The position numbers and the translations under genes are program-made. From assembly GCA_019746135.1 (NCBI GenBank), contig JAIESI010000280.1, positions 1 through 50,905 on the forward strand: a stretch of 50,905 nucleotides of DNA. The letters run 5' to 3'. This document shows positions 1 to 7,610 of this stretch, piece by piece (the stretch's first letter is position 1; each line of letters opens with the position of its first letter). The notes below the pieces were generated by a model. That model was not told where the DNA came from, did not search any database, and saw only the letters and a list, made by a program, of their open reading frames with translations. This stretch comes from Xanthobacteraceae bacterium (GTDB taxonomy: Bacteria > Pseudomonadota > Alphaproteobacteria > Rhizobiales > Xanthobacteraceae).

Positions 1-86
1 ACGCAGACTTCTCTTGCCTCGGGAATCATCCCGATCTTGAATCACGACTCACGTTCTATGAAAAGTAGGTACTAGGCTGGACGAAC

Positions 87-109
87 AGGCGCGGCCGTAA
101 ACCGCGCCT
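87..109. promoter_or_regulatory. Inverted repeat upstream of the first Bug gene
   Basis: AGGCGCGG (87-94) and CCGCGCCT (102-109) form a perfect 8-bp inverted repeat with a 7-nt spacer, ending about 20 bp before the first start codon. No T-run follows on either strand, so it does not look like an intrinsic terminator. It could be an operator or an mRNA hairpin in the leader of the Bug cluster. The rest of positions 1-130 holds nothing I recognise apart from the ribosome-binding site GAGGAAACG directly before the ATG. Confidence 0.3.
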
Positions 110-130
110 CAAAGAAAACGCGAGGAAACG

Positions 131-1111
131 ATGAGGGCGATGTTCGGCGCGCTGGCGCTGCTCGGGCTGTTGGCGGCAAGTCCCGGCATGAGCCCGGCCG
201 CGGCGCAGTCCTACCCCAGCCGCAATGTGACCTTCGTCGTCACCACCACGCCGGGCGGACTGACCGACGTGCTGGCGCGCGCCGTCGGACAGCGGCTCTC
301 GCAGATGTGGGGTCAGCCGGTCGTGATCGAAAACCGGGCCGGCGCGGCCTACGCGCTCGCGGCCAACGCGGTCAAATCGGCGGCACCGGACGGCTACACG
401 CTGCTCGTGACCGAGACGGGCATGTTCACCATGCAGCCGTTTCTGACCAAGGACCGGACGAGCTACGACCTGGGCAAGGATTTCCTGCCGATCGGCGGCC
501 TCGCCGCGATTCCGATGGCGCTGATCGTCAGCCCCTCGATGCCGGCCAAATCGGTGCGCGAGCTGATCGCGCTCGCCAAGCAGAAGCCGGGCACCATCAA
601 CTACGGGACACCCGGTGCCGGCACCGCCCCGCACATGGGCGCGCTGCTGCTCGCAAACCTGGCGGGCGTGGAGCTCACTCCGGTTCACTATCGCGGTGTG
701 TCGCTGGCGCTCAACGACGTGATCGCCGGCCATATCAACATGATCACCATGGGCCCGTCGATCGCACTGCCGAGCGCCCGCGCCGGTAAGCTCAACATCC
801 TCGGATTGGGCAGCACGGAGCGGATTGCGCAATTGCCGGACATTCCCACCGTGGGCGAGACCGTGCCGGGCTACAGCGCCAGCGTTTCGTTCGGGCTGTT
901 CGCGCCCGCGGGCACGCCACGCGAGATCGTCGCCAAAATCAACGCGGACATGCAGCGGATCGCCGACGATCAGGAATTCCGCGCAAGGGTTTTCGAACCG
1001 CAGGTGCTCCAGCCGCTGCCCGGGTCGCCGGACGCCTTCGGCAAATATATCGGCGACGAGGCCGCCAAGTGGTCCAAGGTCATCAGCGACACCAAGCTGC
1101 AAATCGAATGA
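131..1111 (+). CDS. Bug/TctC-family tripartite tricarboxylate transporter substrate-binding protein (copy 1)
   Basis: 326 residues with an N-terminal signal peptide (hydrophobic stretch about residues 5-25, ending near AAAQS), consistent with a periplasmic binding protein. Family hallmarks are visible: the early GGLTDVLARAVGQ segment after the first strand, PVVIENRAGAA, DGYTLLV, a HYRG segment and the AGTPREIV stretch before the last helices. Bug proteins bind small carboxylates or other organic anions; the ligand cannot be read from the sequence. The start is fixed by the strong ribosome-binding site GAGGAAACG. It overlaps the stop of no other gene and is followed at once by a close paralogue. 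No tctA or tctB membrane genes lie nearby, so it is an orphan binding protein, as is common in this family. Confidence 0.9.
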   Translation: MRAMFGALALLGLLAASPGMSPAAAQSYPSRNVTFVVTTTPGGLTDVLARAVGQRLSQMWGQPVVIENRAGAAYALAANAVKSAAPDGYTLLVTETGMFTMQPFLTKDRTSYDLGKDFLPIGGLAAIPMALIVSPSMPAKSVRELIALAKQKPGTINYGTPGAGTAPHMGALLLANLAGVELTPVHYRGVSLALNDVIAGHINMITMGPSIALPSARAGKLNILGLGSTERIAQLPDIPTVGETVPGYSASVSFGLFAPAGTPREIVAKINADMQRIADDQEFRARVFEPQVLQPLPGSPDAFGKYIGDEAAKWSKVISDTKLQIE

Positions 1112-1125
1112 AGCCGGAGAGGACC

Positions 1126-2094
1126 ATGCGACTCGTTGGCGCCGTCCTGCTGCTCTCGGTGCTTTTGCCGGCAGCGTCCCAGGCGCAATCCTATCCGAAC
1201 CGCACGGTCACCATCGTCGTGACCTCCGCCGCCGGCGGCCTCACCGACGTGCTCACGCGCGCCGTCGGCCAGCGGCTGTCGCAGATGTGGGGCCAGGGCG
1301 TCGTCATCGAGAACAAGGGCGGTGCCGGACATACGTTCGCCGCGGCCGCGGTCAAATCCGCGCCGGCGGACGGCTACACGCTGCTCGCGACCGAAACCGG
1401 CATGTTCACCATGCAGCCGTTCCTGCATGCCAAGGGCAAGCTGAACTACGATCCGGTCAGCGATTTCCTGCCGGTCGCGGGCTATGCCTCGATCCCGATG
1501 GCGCTGCTGGTGAGCCCCACGGTTCCGGTCAAATCGGTCGGCGAGCTGATCGCGCTCGGCAAGGAAAAGCCCGGCACGCTGAGCTACGGCACCGCGGGGC
1601 TCGGCACCGCGCCGCACATGGGCGCGCTGCTCTACGAGAGCATGGCCGGGCTCAAGCTCACACCGATCCACTATCGCGGCGCAAGCCCGGCGCTGAACGA
1701 CGTGATCGCCGGGCACATCAACATGATCATCATGGGCCCCTCGATCGCGCTGCCGACGGTCCGGGCCGGCAAGCTCAACATGCTGGGCTTCGGCAGTCTC
1801 AAGCGGATGCCGCAATTCCCGGAGGTGCCGGCGATCGCCGAGACCGTGCCGGGCTACGACGCGAGCGTATCGTTCGGACTGTTCGCGCCCGCGGGAACGC
1901 CCCCGGACATCGTCGCCAAGGTCAACGCCGACGTGCAGAAGATCATCGCCGATCCGGACTTCCGCGCGCGCTTCCTCGAACCGCAGGTGGTGCAGCCGCT
2001 GCCCGGCCCGCGCGATGCATTCAGCGCCTATCTGCAGGCGGAAGCGGCGAAATGGTCGAAGGTCATCGGCGAGGCCAAGCTGCAGATCGAATGA
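1126..2094 (+). CDS. Bug/TctC-family substrate-binding protein (copy 2)
   Basis: 322 residues beginning MRLVGAVLLLSV, a signal peptide with probable cleavage after SQA. I chose ATG 1126 because GGAGAGG sits just before it; an in-frame ATG at 1108 would overlap the upstream stop as ATGA and add six residues. The protein is very close to the preceding one across its whole length (shared segments such as DGYTLL, TETGMFTMQPFL, PHMGALL, AGHINMI, MGPSIALP, SVSFGLFAPAGTP), so the two arose by tandem duplication. Spacing of 14 bp (or overlap) implies co-transcription. Periplasmic solute capture is inferred from the family; the ligand is unknown, though near-identity suggests similar ligands for both copies. 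Confidence 0.9.
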   Translation: MRLVGAVLLLSVLLPAASQAQSYPNRTVTIVVTSAAGGLTDVLTRAVGQRLSQMWGQGVVIENKGGAGHTFAAAAVKSAPADGYTLLATETGMFTMQPFLHAKGKLNYDPVSDFLPVAGYASIPMALLVSPTVPVKSVGELIALGKEKPGTLSYGTAGLGTAPHMGALLYESMAGLKLTPIHYRGASPALNDVIAGHINMIIMGPSIALPTVRAGKLNMLGFGSLKRMPQFPEVPAIAETVPGYDASVSFGLFAPAGTPPDIVAKVNADVQKIIADPDFRARFLEPQVVQPLPGPRDAFSAYLQAEAAKWSKVIGEAKLQIE

Positions 2095-2202
2095 CCGGCG
2101 GCCAGCGCCCGCGGCCACTGGGCCTTGGCGCGCGCCTGCCCGGAACGATAAAGTCCTCGAAAAAGCCCGCAACACGTTGCCGGCAAAAATCTGGGAGGTC
2201 CG

Positions 2203-3189
2203 ATGTCACGGTGGCTCAGCATCCCGCTCGCGCTTGCCAGCCTGTCGCTTGCGACCCCGGCTCATGCGCAGACCTACCCGTCCCGTGCCGTGACATTCGT
2301 CGTCACCGCCGCAGCCGGCGGCGTCACCGACGTGGTGGCGCGCGCGCTCGCGCAGCGGCTGTCGGAGAAATGGGGCCAGCAGATCGTCGTCGAGAACAAG
2401 GGCGGCGGCGCGCACATCGTCGGCGCCCAGCAGGTGGCGAATGCCGCATCCGACGGCCACACCGTGATGCTGGCCGAGGCCGGCACGTTCGTCATCAACC
2501 CCAATCTCTATCCCAAGGACAAACAGCCGCTCGACGTCGAACGCGACCTGATCCTCATCACCGGCCTGGTCCGCATCCACCATTCGGTGCTGGTCGCGCC
2601 CGGCATGCCGGTGAACAGCGTCGCCGAGCTGATTGCGCTCGCCAGGCAGAAGCCGGGTGAGATCACCTACGGCACCGCCGGCGTCGGCTCGGGACCGCAT
2701 GTCAATGTCGTACGGTTCGAGAACGCCGCGAAGGTCAAGCTCAATCCCGTCCACTACCGCGGCGCGACGCCGGCGCAGAACGACGTCATGGGCGGCCACA
2801 CCAACATGATGATGGTGAGCGTCAGCCTGGCGCTGCCGGCGCACCGCGAGGGCAAGGTCAAGATGTTGAGCATCGGCAGCTCCCATCGCCTGCCACAGCT
2901 TCCGGAATTTCCGACCACGGCGGAGGCCGGCAACATCCCGGGCTATATTGCCGGCACCTGGTTCGGGCTTGCGGTCACCGCGGGAACGCCGCGCCCGATC
3001 GTCGACAAGATCAATGCCGATGTGCGCGCGATCCTGGCCGAGCCGGGGTTCAAGGAGCGCTTCCTCGATCGGCAATTTTTCGAACGAATGGACAGCTCAC
3101 CGGAGGAGTTCAGGGACATTGTCCGGGCGGAGACGCAGACCTGGGCGCGCGTGATCCGCGAGCAGAACCTGGTGATCGGCCTGCACTGA
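2203..3189 (+). CDS. Bug/TctC-family substrate-binding protein (copy 3)
   Basis: 328 residues with signal peptide (MSRWLSIPLALASLSL, cleavage near AHAQ) and the Bug fold signatures AAGGVTDVVARALAQR, QIVVENKGGGAH, HYRGATPAQNDVMGGH and TAGTPRPIV. The start is supported by GGGAGGTCCG before the ATG. It is more diverged from copies 1 and 2 than they are from each other, notably AEAGTFVINPNLYP in place of TETGMFTMQPFL, so its ligand may differ. It lies 108 bp downstream of copy 2 on the same strand, in a gap with no evident terminator, so the three may form one transcription unit. Periplasmic binding is inferred from family membership. Confidence 0.9.
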   Translation: MSRWLSIPLALASLSLATPAHAQTYPSRAVTFVVTAAAGGVTDVVARALAQRLSEKWGQQIVVENKGGGAHIVGAQQVANAASDGHTVMLAEAGTFVINPNLYPKDKQPLDVERDLILITGLVRIHHSVLVAPGMPVNSVAELIALARQKPGEITYGTAGVGSGPHVNVVRFENAAKVKLNPVHYRGATPAQNDVMGGHTNMMMVSVSLALPAHREGKVKMLSIGSSHRLPQLPEFPTTAEAGNIPGYIAGTWFGLAVTAGTPRPIVDKINADVRAILAEPGFKERFLDRQFFERMDSSPEEFRDIVRAETQTWARVIREQNLVIGLH

Positions 3190-3199
3190 CCGGGCGACC

Positions 3200-4003
3200 T
3201 CAGGCGGCGCGCCGCCGGATGGCGCGCAGACGCAGTCCGTAGAGCCCCAGATTCCAGACGACCGACACGAGCAGCGACAGCATCAATCCGGCCCAGGTGC
3301 CGAACGGCACGGTCGCAAGATGCACCGTGAACAGGCACGCGCTGAAGCCGACCAGTCCCCACATGGTGTTGGCGATCAGCGCCGCGGTCGCGGGCCCACC
3401 CACTCGTAGATGAAAAATCAGCATCAGGCTCGTCATCACGATCGGATAGACCGCGAGCAGGCCGGTGACGATCGGTCCGACACGGCCGCTCAGGCCGACC
3501 ACGGCGGCGACGAGACACGCCACCATGAAGGCACGCACCGGTATGTCGTACCACTTGCGCACGATCAGCGGCATCTTCACGTGGCGATAGCGATGGGTGA
3601 GCGCGATGCAGACCCCGAATACCGCGAGGTTGACAGCGGCCACGGACCAGAAGCTCCACTGAACCTTGCGCAACAGCAACGCGACGACGAACCAGGCTGC
3701 CACGGCGCTGCCGACGCTCAGCACCATGCCGAAGCGCTGCGCCATGACAATGTACACCAGCGAGAACACCGCGGTCGCCGCGTGCGCGGCGATGCTGCCG
3801 ATGGCGCTGGCGGAAATGAACGCAGAGTCGTGGTCCAGGGCGACGAAGAAATAGGCCGGGCCCGCGGCGATCGGCAGGGTTGCGACCAGCGCACCGATGG
3901 CAGGTCCGGCGCGCTCGGCCACCATCGCCGCGCCGATAACGAAGCCCGCAGTGACCGCCATTTTCAGAACAAGCGAGAGCCAGAAGAGCAGGTCGGGGAG
4001 CAT
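3200..4003 (-). CDS. Polytopic inner-membrane protein of unknown function
   Basis: 267 residues, almost entirely hydrophobic, with about eight or nine predicted membrane spans separated by short loops and an Arg-rich C terminus (RLRAIRRRAA). I chose ATG 4003; an in-frame TTG lies directly before it at 4006. ATAGG five to six bases upstream serves as ribosome-binding site. It carries no motif that identifies a transporter class or enzyme, and I do not recognise the family. It converges on the third Bug gene with only 10 bp between stops. A role alongside the Bug proteins is possible from position alone but unsupported: it does not resemble TctA or TctB. Confidence 0.7.
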   Translation of the reverse strand: MLPDLLFWLSLVLKMAVTAGFVIGAAMVAERAGPAIGALVATLPIAAGPAYFFVALDHDSAFISASAIGSIAAHAATAVFSLVYIVMAQRFGMVLSVGSAVAAWFVVALLLRKVQWSFWSVAAVNLAVFGVCIALTHRYRHVKMPLIVRKWYDIPVRAFMVACLVAAVVGLSGRVGPIVTGLLAVYPIVMTSLMLIFHLRVGGPATAALIANTMWGLVGFSACLFTVHLATVPFGTWAGLMLSLLVSVVWNLGLYGLRLRAIRRRAA

Positions 4004-4017
4004 CAAAAACCTATCCC

Positions 4018-4131
4018 CGTCATCCCTGAAGTGCTCGCCCGGAGAACGAGCCTCGAAGGATAGACGGCCCGGGCCGTCACCCCTCGAGGCTCCCCCGGCT
4101 TTCGCCGGGGTCGCGCCTCAGGGTGACGGTT
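4018..4131. repeat. Interspersed palindromic repeat (CGTCATCC...GGTGACG type)
   Basis: The stretch opens with CGTCATCCCTGAAGTGCTCGC and closes with GCGCCTCAGGGTGACG in inverted orientation, and holds the inner pair GAGCCTCGAAGGAT / CCCTCGAGGCTC plus the small hairpin CCCCCGGCTTTCGCCGGGG. This double-arm layout is typical of short palindromic repeats scattered between genes in Rhizobiales. It fills most of the gap between the membrane protein and the OsmC gene. No coding function is likely. Confidence 0.6.
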
Positions 4132-4152
4132 CGAGAGTCGCGGATGCGGATA

Positions 4153-4662
4153 TCACACGCGCGAAAGCTTGATGTCCACCGGCGGGCCTTTGGCGATGGT
4201 CTGATAGACCACGCAATAGCGCTCGGTGAGCTTGAGCAGCTGATCGAGCTTGTCCTGTGGCGCATCGGTATCGACATCGAACCGGAGCCGGATCTGGCGG
4301 AACCCGACCGGCGCTTCCTTATCGACGCCGAGCGTTCCCCGAAAGTCGAGATCGCCTTCGGCCGACACCGTCCCCGATTTCAGCGGAATGGCGAGCGCGG
4401 TCGAGACCGCCTTCAAGGTCACGCCGGCGCAGGCCACCAGCGCCTCGAGCAGCATGTCGCCGGAGCAGAGCTCGAGCCCCGAGCCTCCGGTCGCCGGATG
4501 CAGGCCGGCAACGGCCAGCGCCCGGCCGGTCTCGACCTTGCAGGCGATGTTGCCGTCGTCGAGCGTGCCCTTGGCCTTCAGCGTGATCAGCGCCGCGCCG
4601 GGGTCGCTCTTGTAGCGGTCCTTGATCGGCGCCTGCATCGCGCGAAGTTCGGCAGCGTCCAT
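4153..4662 (-). CDS. OsmC/Ohr-family thiol peroxidase-like protein
   Basis: 169 residues matching the OsmC/Ohr fold: N-terminal beta region, then the central helix with the first redox cysteine in LLEALVACAGVTLKAV and the second in TERYCVVYQTI near the C terminus. Both cysteines used by the family to reduce organic hydroperoxides are present, so an active peroxidase is plausible; the exact substrate is unknown. An upstream in-frame ATG at 4689 exists, but ATG 4662 is preceded by AAGGAGAAG and avoids overlap with the alcohol dehydrogenase. The dehydrogenase ends 23 bp upstream on the same strand, so the two are probably co-transcribed, pairing an aldehyde/alcohol enzyme with a peroxide or electrophile defence enzyme. 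No signal peptide: cytoplasmic. Confidence 0.85.
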   Translation of the reverse strand: MDAAELRAMQAPIKDRYKSDPGAALITLKAKGTLDDGNIACKVETGRALAVAGLHPATGGSGLELCSGDMLLEALVACAGVTLKAVSTALAIPLKSGTVSAEGDLDFRGTLGVDKEAPVGFRQIRLRFDVDTDAPQDKLDQLLKLTERYCVVYQTIAKGPPVDIKLSRV

Positions 4663-4685
4663 GGTCTTCTCCTTGCAATCAGCGA

Positions 4686-5741
4686 TCAAGCCGGCGTCAG
4701 CACGACCCGGCCAATGACTTTCCCGGCACGCAGGTCGTTCAACACCGCATTGACGTCATCAAGCGGTCGCGTCGCAACCGGCACCGGCGGCGACCCGGTT
4801 CGCTTGACGAGTTCGATCAGCTCGGCGGTCTCGGTCAGGCTTCCGGTATAGGAGCCCTGAATGGAGATCGCACGCATCGGGAACGGCGGCAGCGACAGCG
4901 TGATCTCGCCGCCATAGAGGCCGACAAGGATCAGCTTGCCCGCCTTGGCCAGACTGTTGATGCCGAGCTTCGCGGTGGCCGACGAGCCGACCAGATCGAT
5001 CACCGCCCAGGCGCCGCCCTTGGTGGCCGCAATGATCTGCTGCGCGGCGTCGGCTGCTCCGCCGTCGATCACCACGGCGGCGCCGGCCTTCTTTGCGGCG
5101 TCGCGCTTGGCCGGATCGATATCGACCACCACCGCGCTGTGCCCGCCCATCGCCTGGTGCAGCGCGAGGCACATCAGGCCGAGGCCACCCGCCCCGATGA
5201 TCACCACCGGATCGGTCGTCAGCGTCGGGCCGACCTTTTTGAGCGCGCTGTAGGTCGTCACGCCGGAGCAGGCGAGCGGCGCGGCGCGCTCGGGCGGAAT
5301 ATCGCCGATGTCGAACAGGTAGCGCGGATGCGGCACCATCAGATGCGTGCTGTAGCCGCCGTCGCGGAACACGCCGATGCTGCCGGGCTTGGTGCAGAGC
5401 TGCTCGTCGCCGCGCTTGCAGACATTGCATTCGCCGCAGCCGATCCAGGGATCGACCAGCCGGCGGTCGCCGATCTTGATGCCGCGCGCATTGGGGCCGA
5501 CCGCGACCACCTCGCCGACGTTCTCGTGGCCGAGCGTGGTCGGCAGCTTCATGCCGCGTTCGAGAATGCTGAGCTTCTTGCCGCCGCCGAGATCGAAATA
5601 GCCGTCCGAGAGGTGCAGATCGCTGTGGCAGACGCCGGCGGCCAGCACCTTCAGCAGCACCTCGGTTCCGGCGGGCTTCGGATCGGGCAGCTCGTTGCAC
5701 TGAAGCGGCGCGCCGCACTCGCAAACCTGGAAGCTACGCAT
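4686..5741 (-). CDS. Zinc-dependent alcohol dehydrogenase (MDR superfamily)
   Basis: 351 residues. Catalytic zinc ligands are visible: Cys38 in GVCHSD, His72-Glu73 in LGHENVGEV, and a third Cys at about 158 (LACSG). The structural zinc site is complete with C-x2-C-x2-C-x7-C at residues 102-116. The nucleotide-binding Rossmann motif GAGGLG (about 183-188) with a later Asp-Ile-Asp (VVVDID) suggests NAD+ rather than NADP+. It therefore should oxidise an alcohol or reduce an aldehyde in the cytoplasm; the substrate cannot be told. The insert GYFDLGGGKK after the first zinc motif marks a subgroup common in alphaproteobacteria. It follows the ABC ATPase gene by 74 bp on the same strand and precedes the OsmC gene. 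Confidence 0.9.
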   Translation of the reverse strand: MRSFQVCECGAPLQCNELPDPKPAGTEVLLKVLAAGVCHSDLHLSDGYFDLGGGKKLSILERGMKLPTTLGHENVGEVVAVGPNARGIKIGDRRLVDPWIGCGECNVCKRGDEQLCTKPGSIGVFRDGGYSTHLMVPHPRYLFDIGDIPPERAAPLACSGVTTYSALKKVGPTLTTDPVVIIGAGGLGLMCLALHQAMGGHSAVVVDIDPAKRDAAKKAGAAVVIDGGAADAAQQIIAATKGGAWAVIDLVGSSATAKLGINSLAKAGKLILVGLYGGEITLSLPPFPMRAISIQGSYTGSLTETAELIELVKRTGSPPVPVATRPLDDVNAVLNDLRAGKVIGRVVLTPA

Positions 5742-5815
5742 AGGGACTTTTCCCGATGGACAGGTCCCTAGTTCTAGTCATTCCGGCCGGATGAAGCGAG
5801 GGCCGGGCCCAGGCC

Positions 5816-6607
5816 CTACCACCACATCGCCTGGCCCGCGGCGGCGCGGGTTTCGCGATCGTCGACGGTCACCTGGCGGTCGAGCGAGCGGTCGAGCGCC
5901 GCGAGCACCCGGCGCTTGGCGAAGTCGAACGCCGCCGACTGGCGGTCGCGCGGGCGCGGCAGGTCGATGGCGATCTCGTCGGCGATGCGGCCCGGTTGCG
6001 GCCGCATCACCACGACGCGGTCGGCCAGCACGATCGCCTCCTCGACGTCGTGGGTGACGTGAATGAGCGTCGGCCTGGCGTCGGCCCAGAGCGCCAGGAG
6101 ATGCTCCTGGAGGTCGACCCGGGTGAAGGCGTCGAGCGCCGAGAACGGCTCGTCGAGCAGCAGCACCTCCGGCCGCGGCACCAGCGCGCGGGCGATGGCG
6201 ACGCGCTGCGCCTGCCCGCCGGACAGTTCGCGCGGCCAGACCTTCGCCTTGTCGGTAAGGCCGACGCGCTCGAGCGCGAAGCCGATGCGCTCGGCGCGCT
6301 CGCGCTTCGGCCGGTCCTCGATGCCGAAGCCGACGTTGTCGGCAACCGAAAGCCACGGCAGCAGCCGCGGCTCCTGGAAGATGACGCCGATCTTCTCATG
6401 CGGCCTGGTCACCGGCGCGCCGTCGAGCACGACCCGGCCCTGCGTCGGCGTGTCGAGGCCCGAGATCGCGCGCAACAGCGTGGACTTGCCGCAACCGGAG
6501 CCGCCGATCACCGCGACGATCTCGCCCGGCTCCACCTCGAGCGACACGCTTTCGAGCGCGCGGACGCCGTTGGGATAGGTCTTGCCGACCCGTTCGAGGC
6601 TGAGCAT
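5816..6607 (-). CDS. ABC transporter ATPase, sulfonate/nitrate/taurine type (SsuB/TauB-like)
   Basis: 263 residues from MLSLERVGKTYPNG. Walker A GGSGCGKST (about 35-43), Q-loop FQEPRLLPW, signature LSGGQ followed by RVAIARAL, Walker B VLLLDEP and switch His in VTHDVEEA are all intact. The QEPRLLPW form is characteristic of the SsuB/TauB/NrtD importer group. An upstream in-frame extension exists, but GGAGAT before ATG 6607 and the 5-bp spacing to the permease support this start. The C terminus extends some 45 residues beyond the usual end and is Arg/Ala-rich. It is the energising subunit for the permease just upstream; the substrate is inferred to be an organic sulfur or nitrogen compound. Confidence 0.9.
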   Translation of the reverse strand: MLSLERVGKTYPNGVRALESVSLEVEPGEIVAVIGGSGCGKSTLLRAISGLDTPTQGRVVLDGAPVTRPHEKIGVIFQEPRLLPWLSVADNVGFGIEDRPKRERAERIGFALERVGLTDKAKVWPRELSGGQAQRVAIARALVPRPEVLLLDEPFSALDAFTRVDLQEHLLALWADARPTLIHVTHDVEEAIVLADRVVVMRPQPGRIADEIAIDLPRPRDRQSAAFDFAKRRVLAALDRSLDRQVTVDDRETRAAAGQAMWW

Positions 6608-6612
6608 GGCAT

Positions 6613-7455
6613 CTATCTCCGCACGAACGCGTCTTCCCAGCGCAGGAACGGCGCTGCTGCGGCGGCGATCATCCAGTCGGTCAGCTTGCCGATCACGGCG
6701 AAGGCGACGATGGCGGCGACGATCTGCGCCGGCTTGCCGAGCTGCTGGCCGTCGATCAGCAGATAGCCGAGCCCTTCGGAGGCGCCGAGCAGCTCGGCGG
6801 CGACGACGAACATCCAACCAAGCCCAAGGCCCGAGCGCAGCGAGATGACGTAAGCCGGCAGCACCGCGGGCAGAAGGATGCGGCGGACCATGGCGGCGTC
6901 GGACAGGCGGAACACGCGGCCAACCTCGACCAGCTTGCGGTCGACCGACATGATCGCGCCCATGATGCCGAGATAGACCGGAAAGAACACGCCGACCGCG
7001 ATCAGCGTGACCTTCGAGCCCTCGAAGATGCCGAACCAGAGCACGAACAGCGGCACCCAGGCGAGCGACGGGATTGCGCGCAGCGCCTGCAAGGTCGGAT
7101 CAAGCAGGCGACGCAGCAGCGCGGAATAACCGGTGATCGCGCCGGCGAGCGTGCCTGCCGCGACACCGATGGCAAAACCGGCCGCGACACGGGCGGCGGT
7201 CGCCGCAGTGTGTCGCTGCAATTCGCCGGTCTCCGCCAGCTCCCAGAAGGTTGAAAAGATCACCGATGGCGGCGGCACAAGTCGGCCGCTCGACAGCCCC
7301 GCCCGCACGATGAATTCCCAGAGCACCGCGGCCGCCACCGGCAGAATGAGCCCGAGCAGGGGCTTGCCGTAGCGGCCCCACCGGGCGAGCCCGGCGTGCT
7401 GCTGTTGCGGCTGTGTCGCCTCTCCGGCGGCCATGGTCATGGGGACAAAGGACAT
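6613..7455 (-). CDS. ABC transporter permease (SsuC/TauC-like, BPD_transp_1)
   Basis: 280 residues with about six membrane segments and the EAA-loop region (DPTLQALRAIPSLAWVPLF, then GRVFRLSDAAMVRRILLP) that contacts the ATPase. SsuC/TauC-like permeases share the WVPLFVLWFG stretch seen here. The N terminus has an extra 25 hydrophilic residues rich in Gln; in-frame ATGs at 7440 and 7434 are alternative starts, as no start has a clear ribosome-binding site. The stop lies 5 bp before the ATPase start. A 103-bp palindromic repeat separates it from the upstream binding-protein gene of the same system. Confidence 0.88.
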   Translation of the reverse strand: MSFVPMTMAAGEATQPQQQHAGLARWGRYGKPLLGLILPVAAAVLWEFIVRAGLSSGRLVPPPSVIFSTFWELAETGELQRHTAATAARVAAGFAIGVAAGTLAGAITGYSALLRRLLDPTLQALRAIPSLAWVPLFVLWFGIFEGSKVTLIAVGVFFPVYLGIMGAIMSVDRKLVEVGRVFRLSDAAMVRRILLPAVLPAYVISLRSGLGLGWMFVVAAELLGASEGLGYLLIDGQQLGKPAQIVAAIVAFAVIGKLTDWMIAAAAAPFLRWEDAFVRR

Positions 7456-7499
7456 ACCAGCACCCGATGCAAGGCAAGTCTGGAAGAGCTCTCTCGGTT

Positions 7500-7602
7500 G
7501 TCATTCCGGGACCGCGCGTCAGCGCGGGACCCGGAATCCATACTCCGCGGCAGTGGTTATGGATTCCGGGTTCGCGGGCTTGCGCCCGCGCGCTGGAATG
7601 AC
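7500..7602. repeat. Palindromic repeat family A, copy 1 (GTCATTCC...GGAATGAC)
   Basis: Outer arms GTCATTCC and GGAATGAC enclose an inner pair GGAATCCATA / TATGGATTCC. The same element occurs at 19221-19319 and 25499-25603; this copy is reversed relative to those two, as judged by the asymmetric centre (CTGCGGAGTAT is read here on the other strand). It lies inside the presumed binding-protein/permease transcript, where the hairpin could terminate, attenuate or stabilise part of the mRNA. Confidence 0.85.
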
Positions 7603-7610
7603 CCGAAGGG

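Noticed and set aside
825..2660. 611-codon plus-strand frame spanning two Bug genes
   Set aside because: It reads the Bug genes in the wrong frame; the real proteins have signal peptides and ribosome-binding sites.
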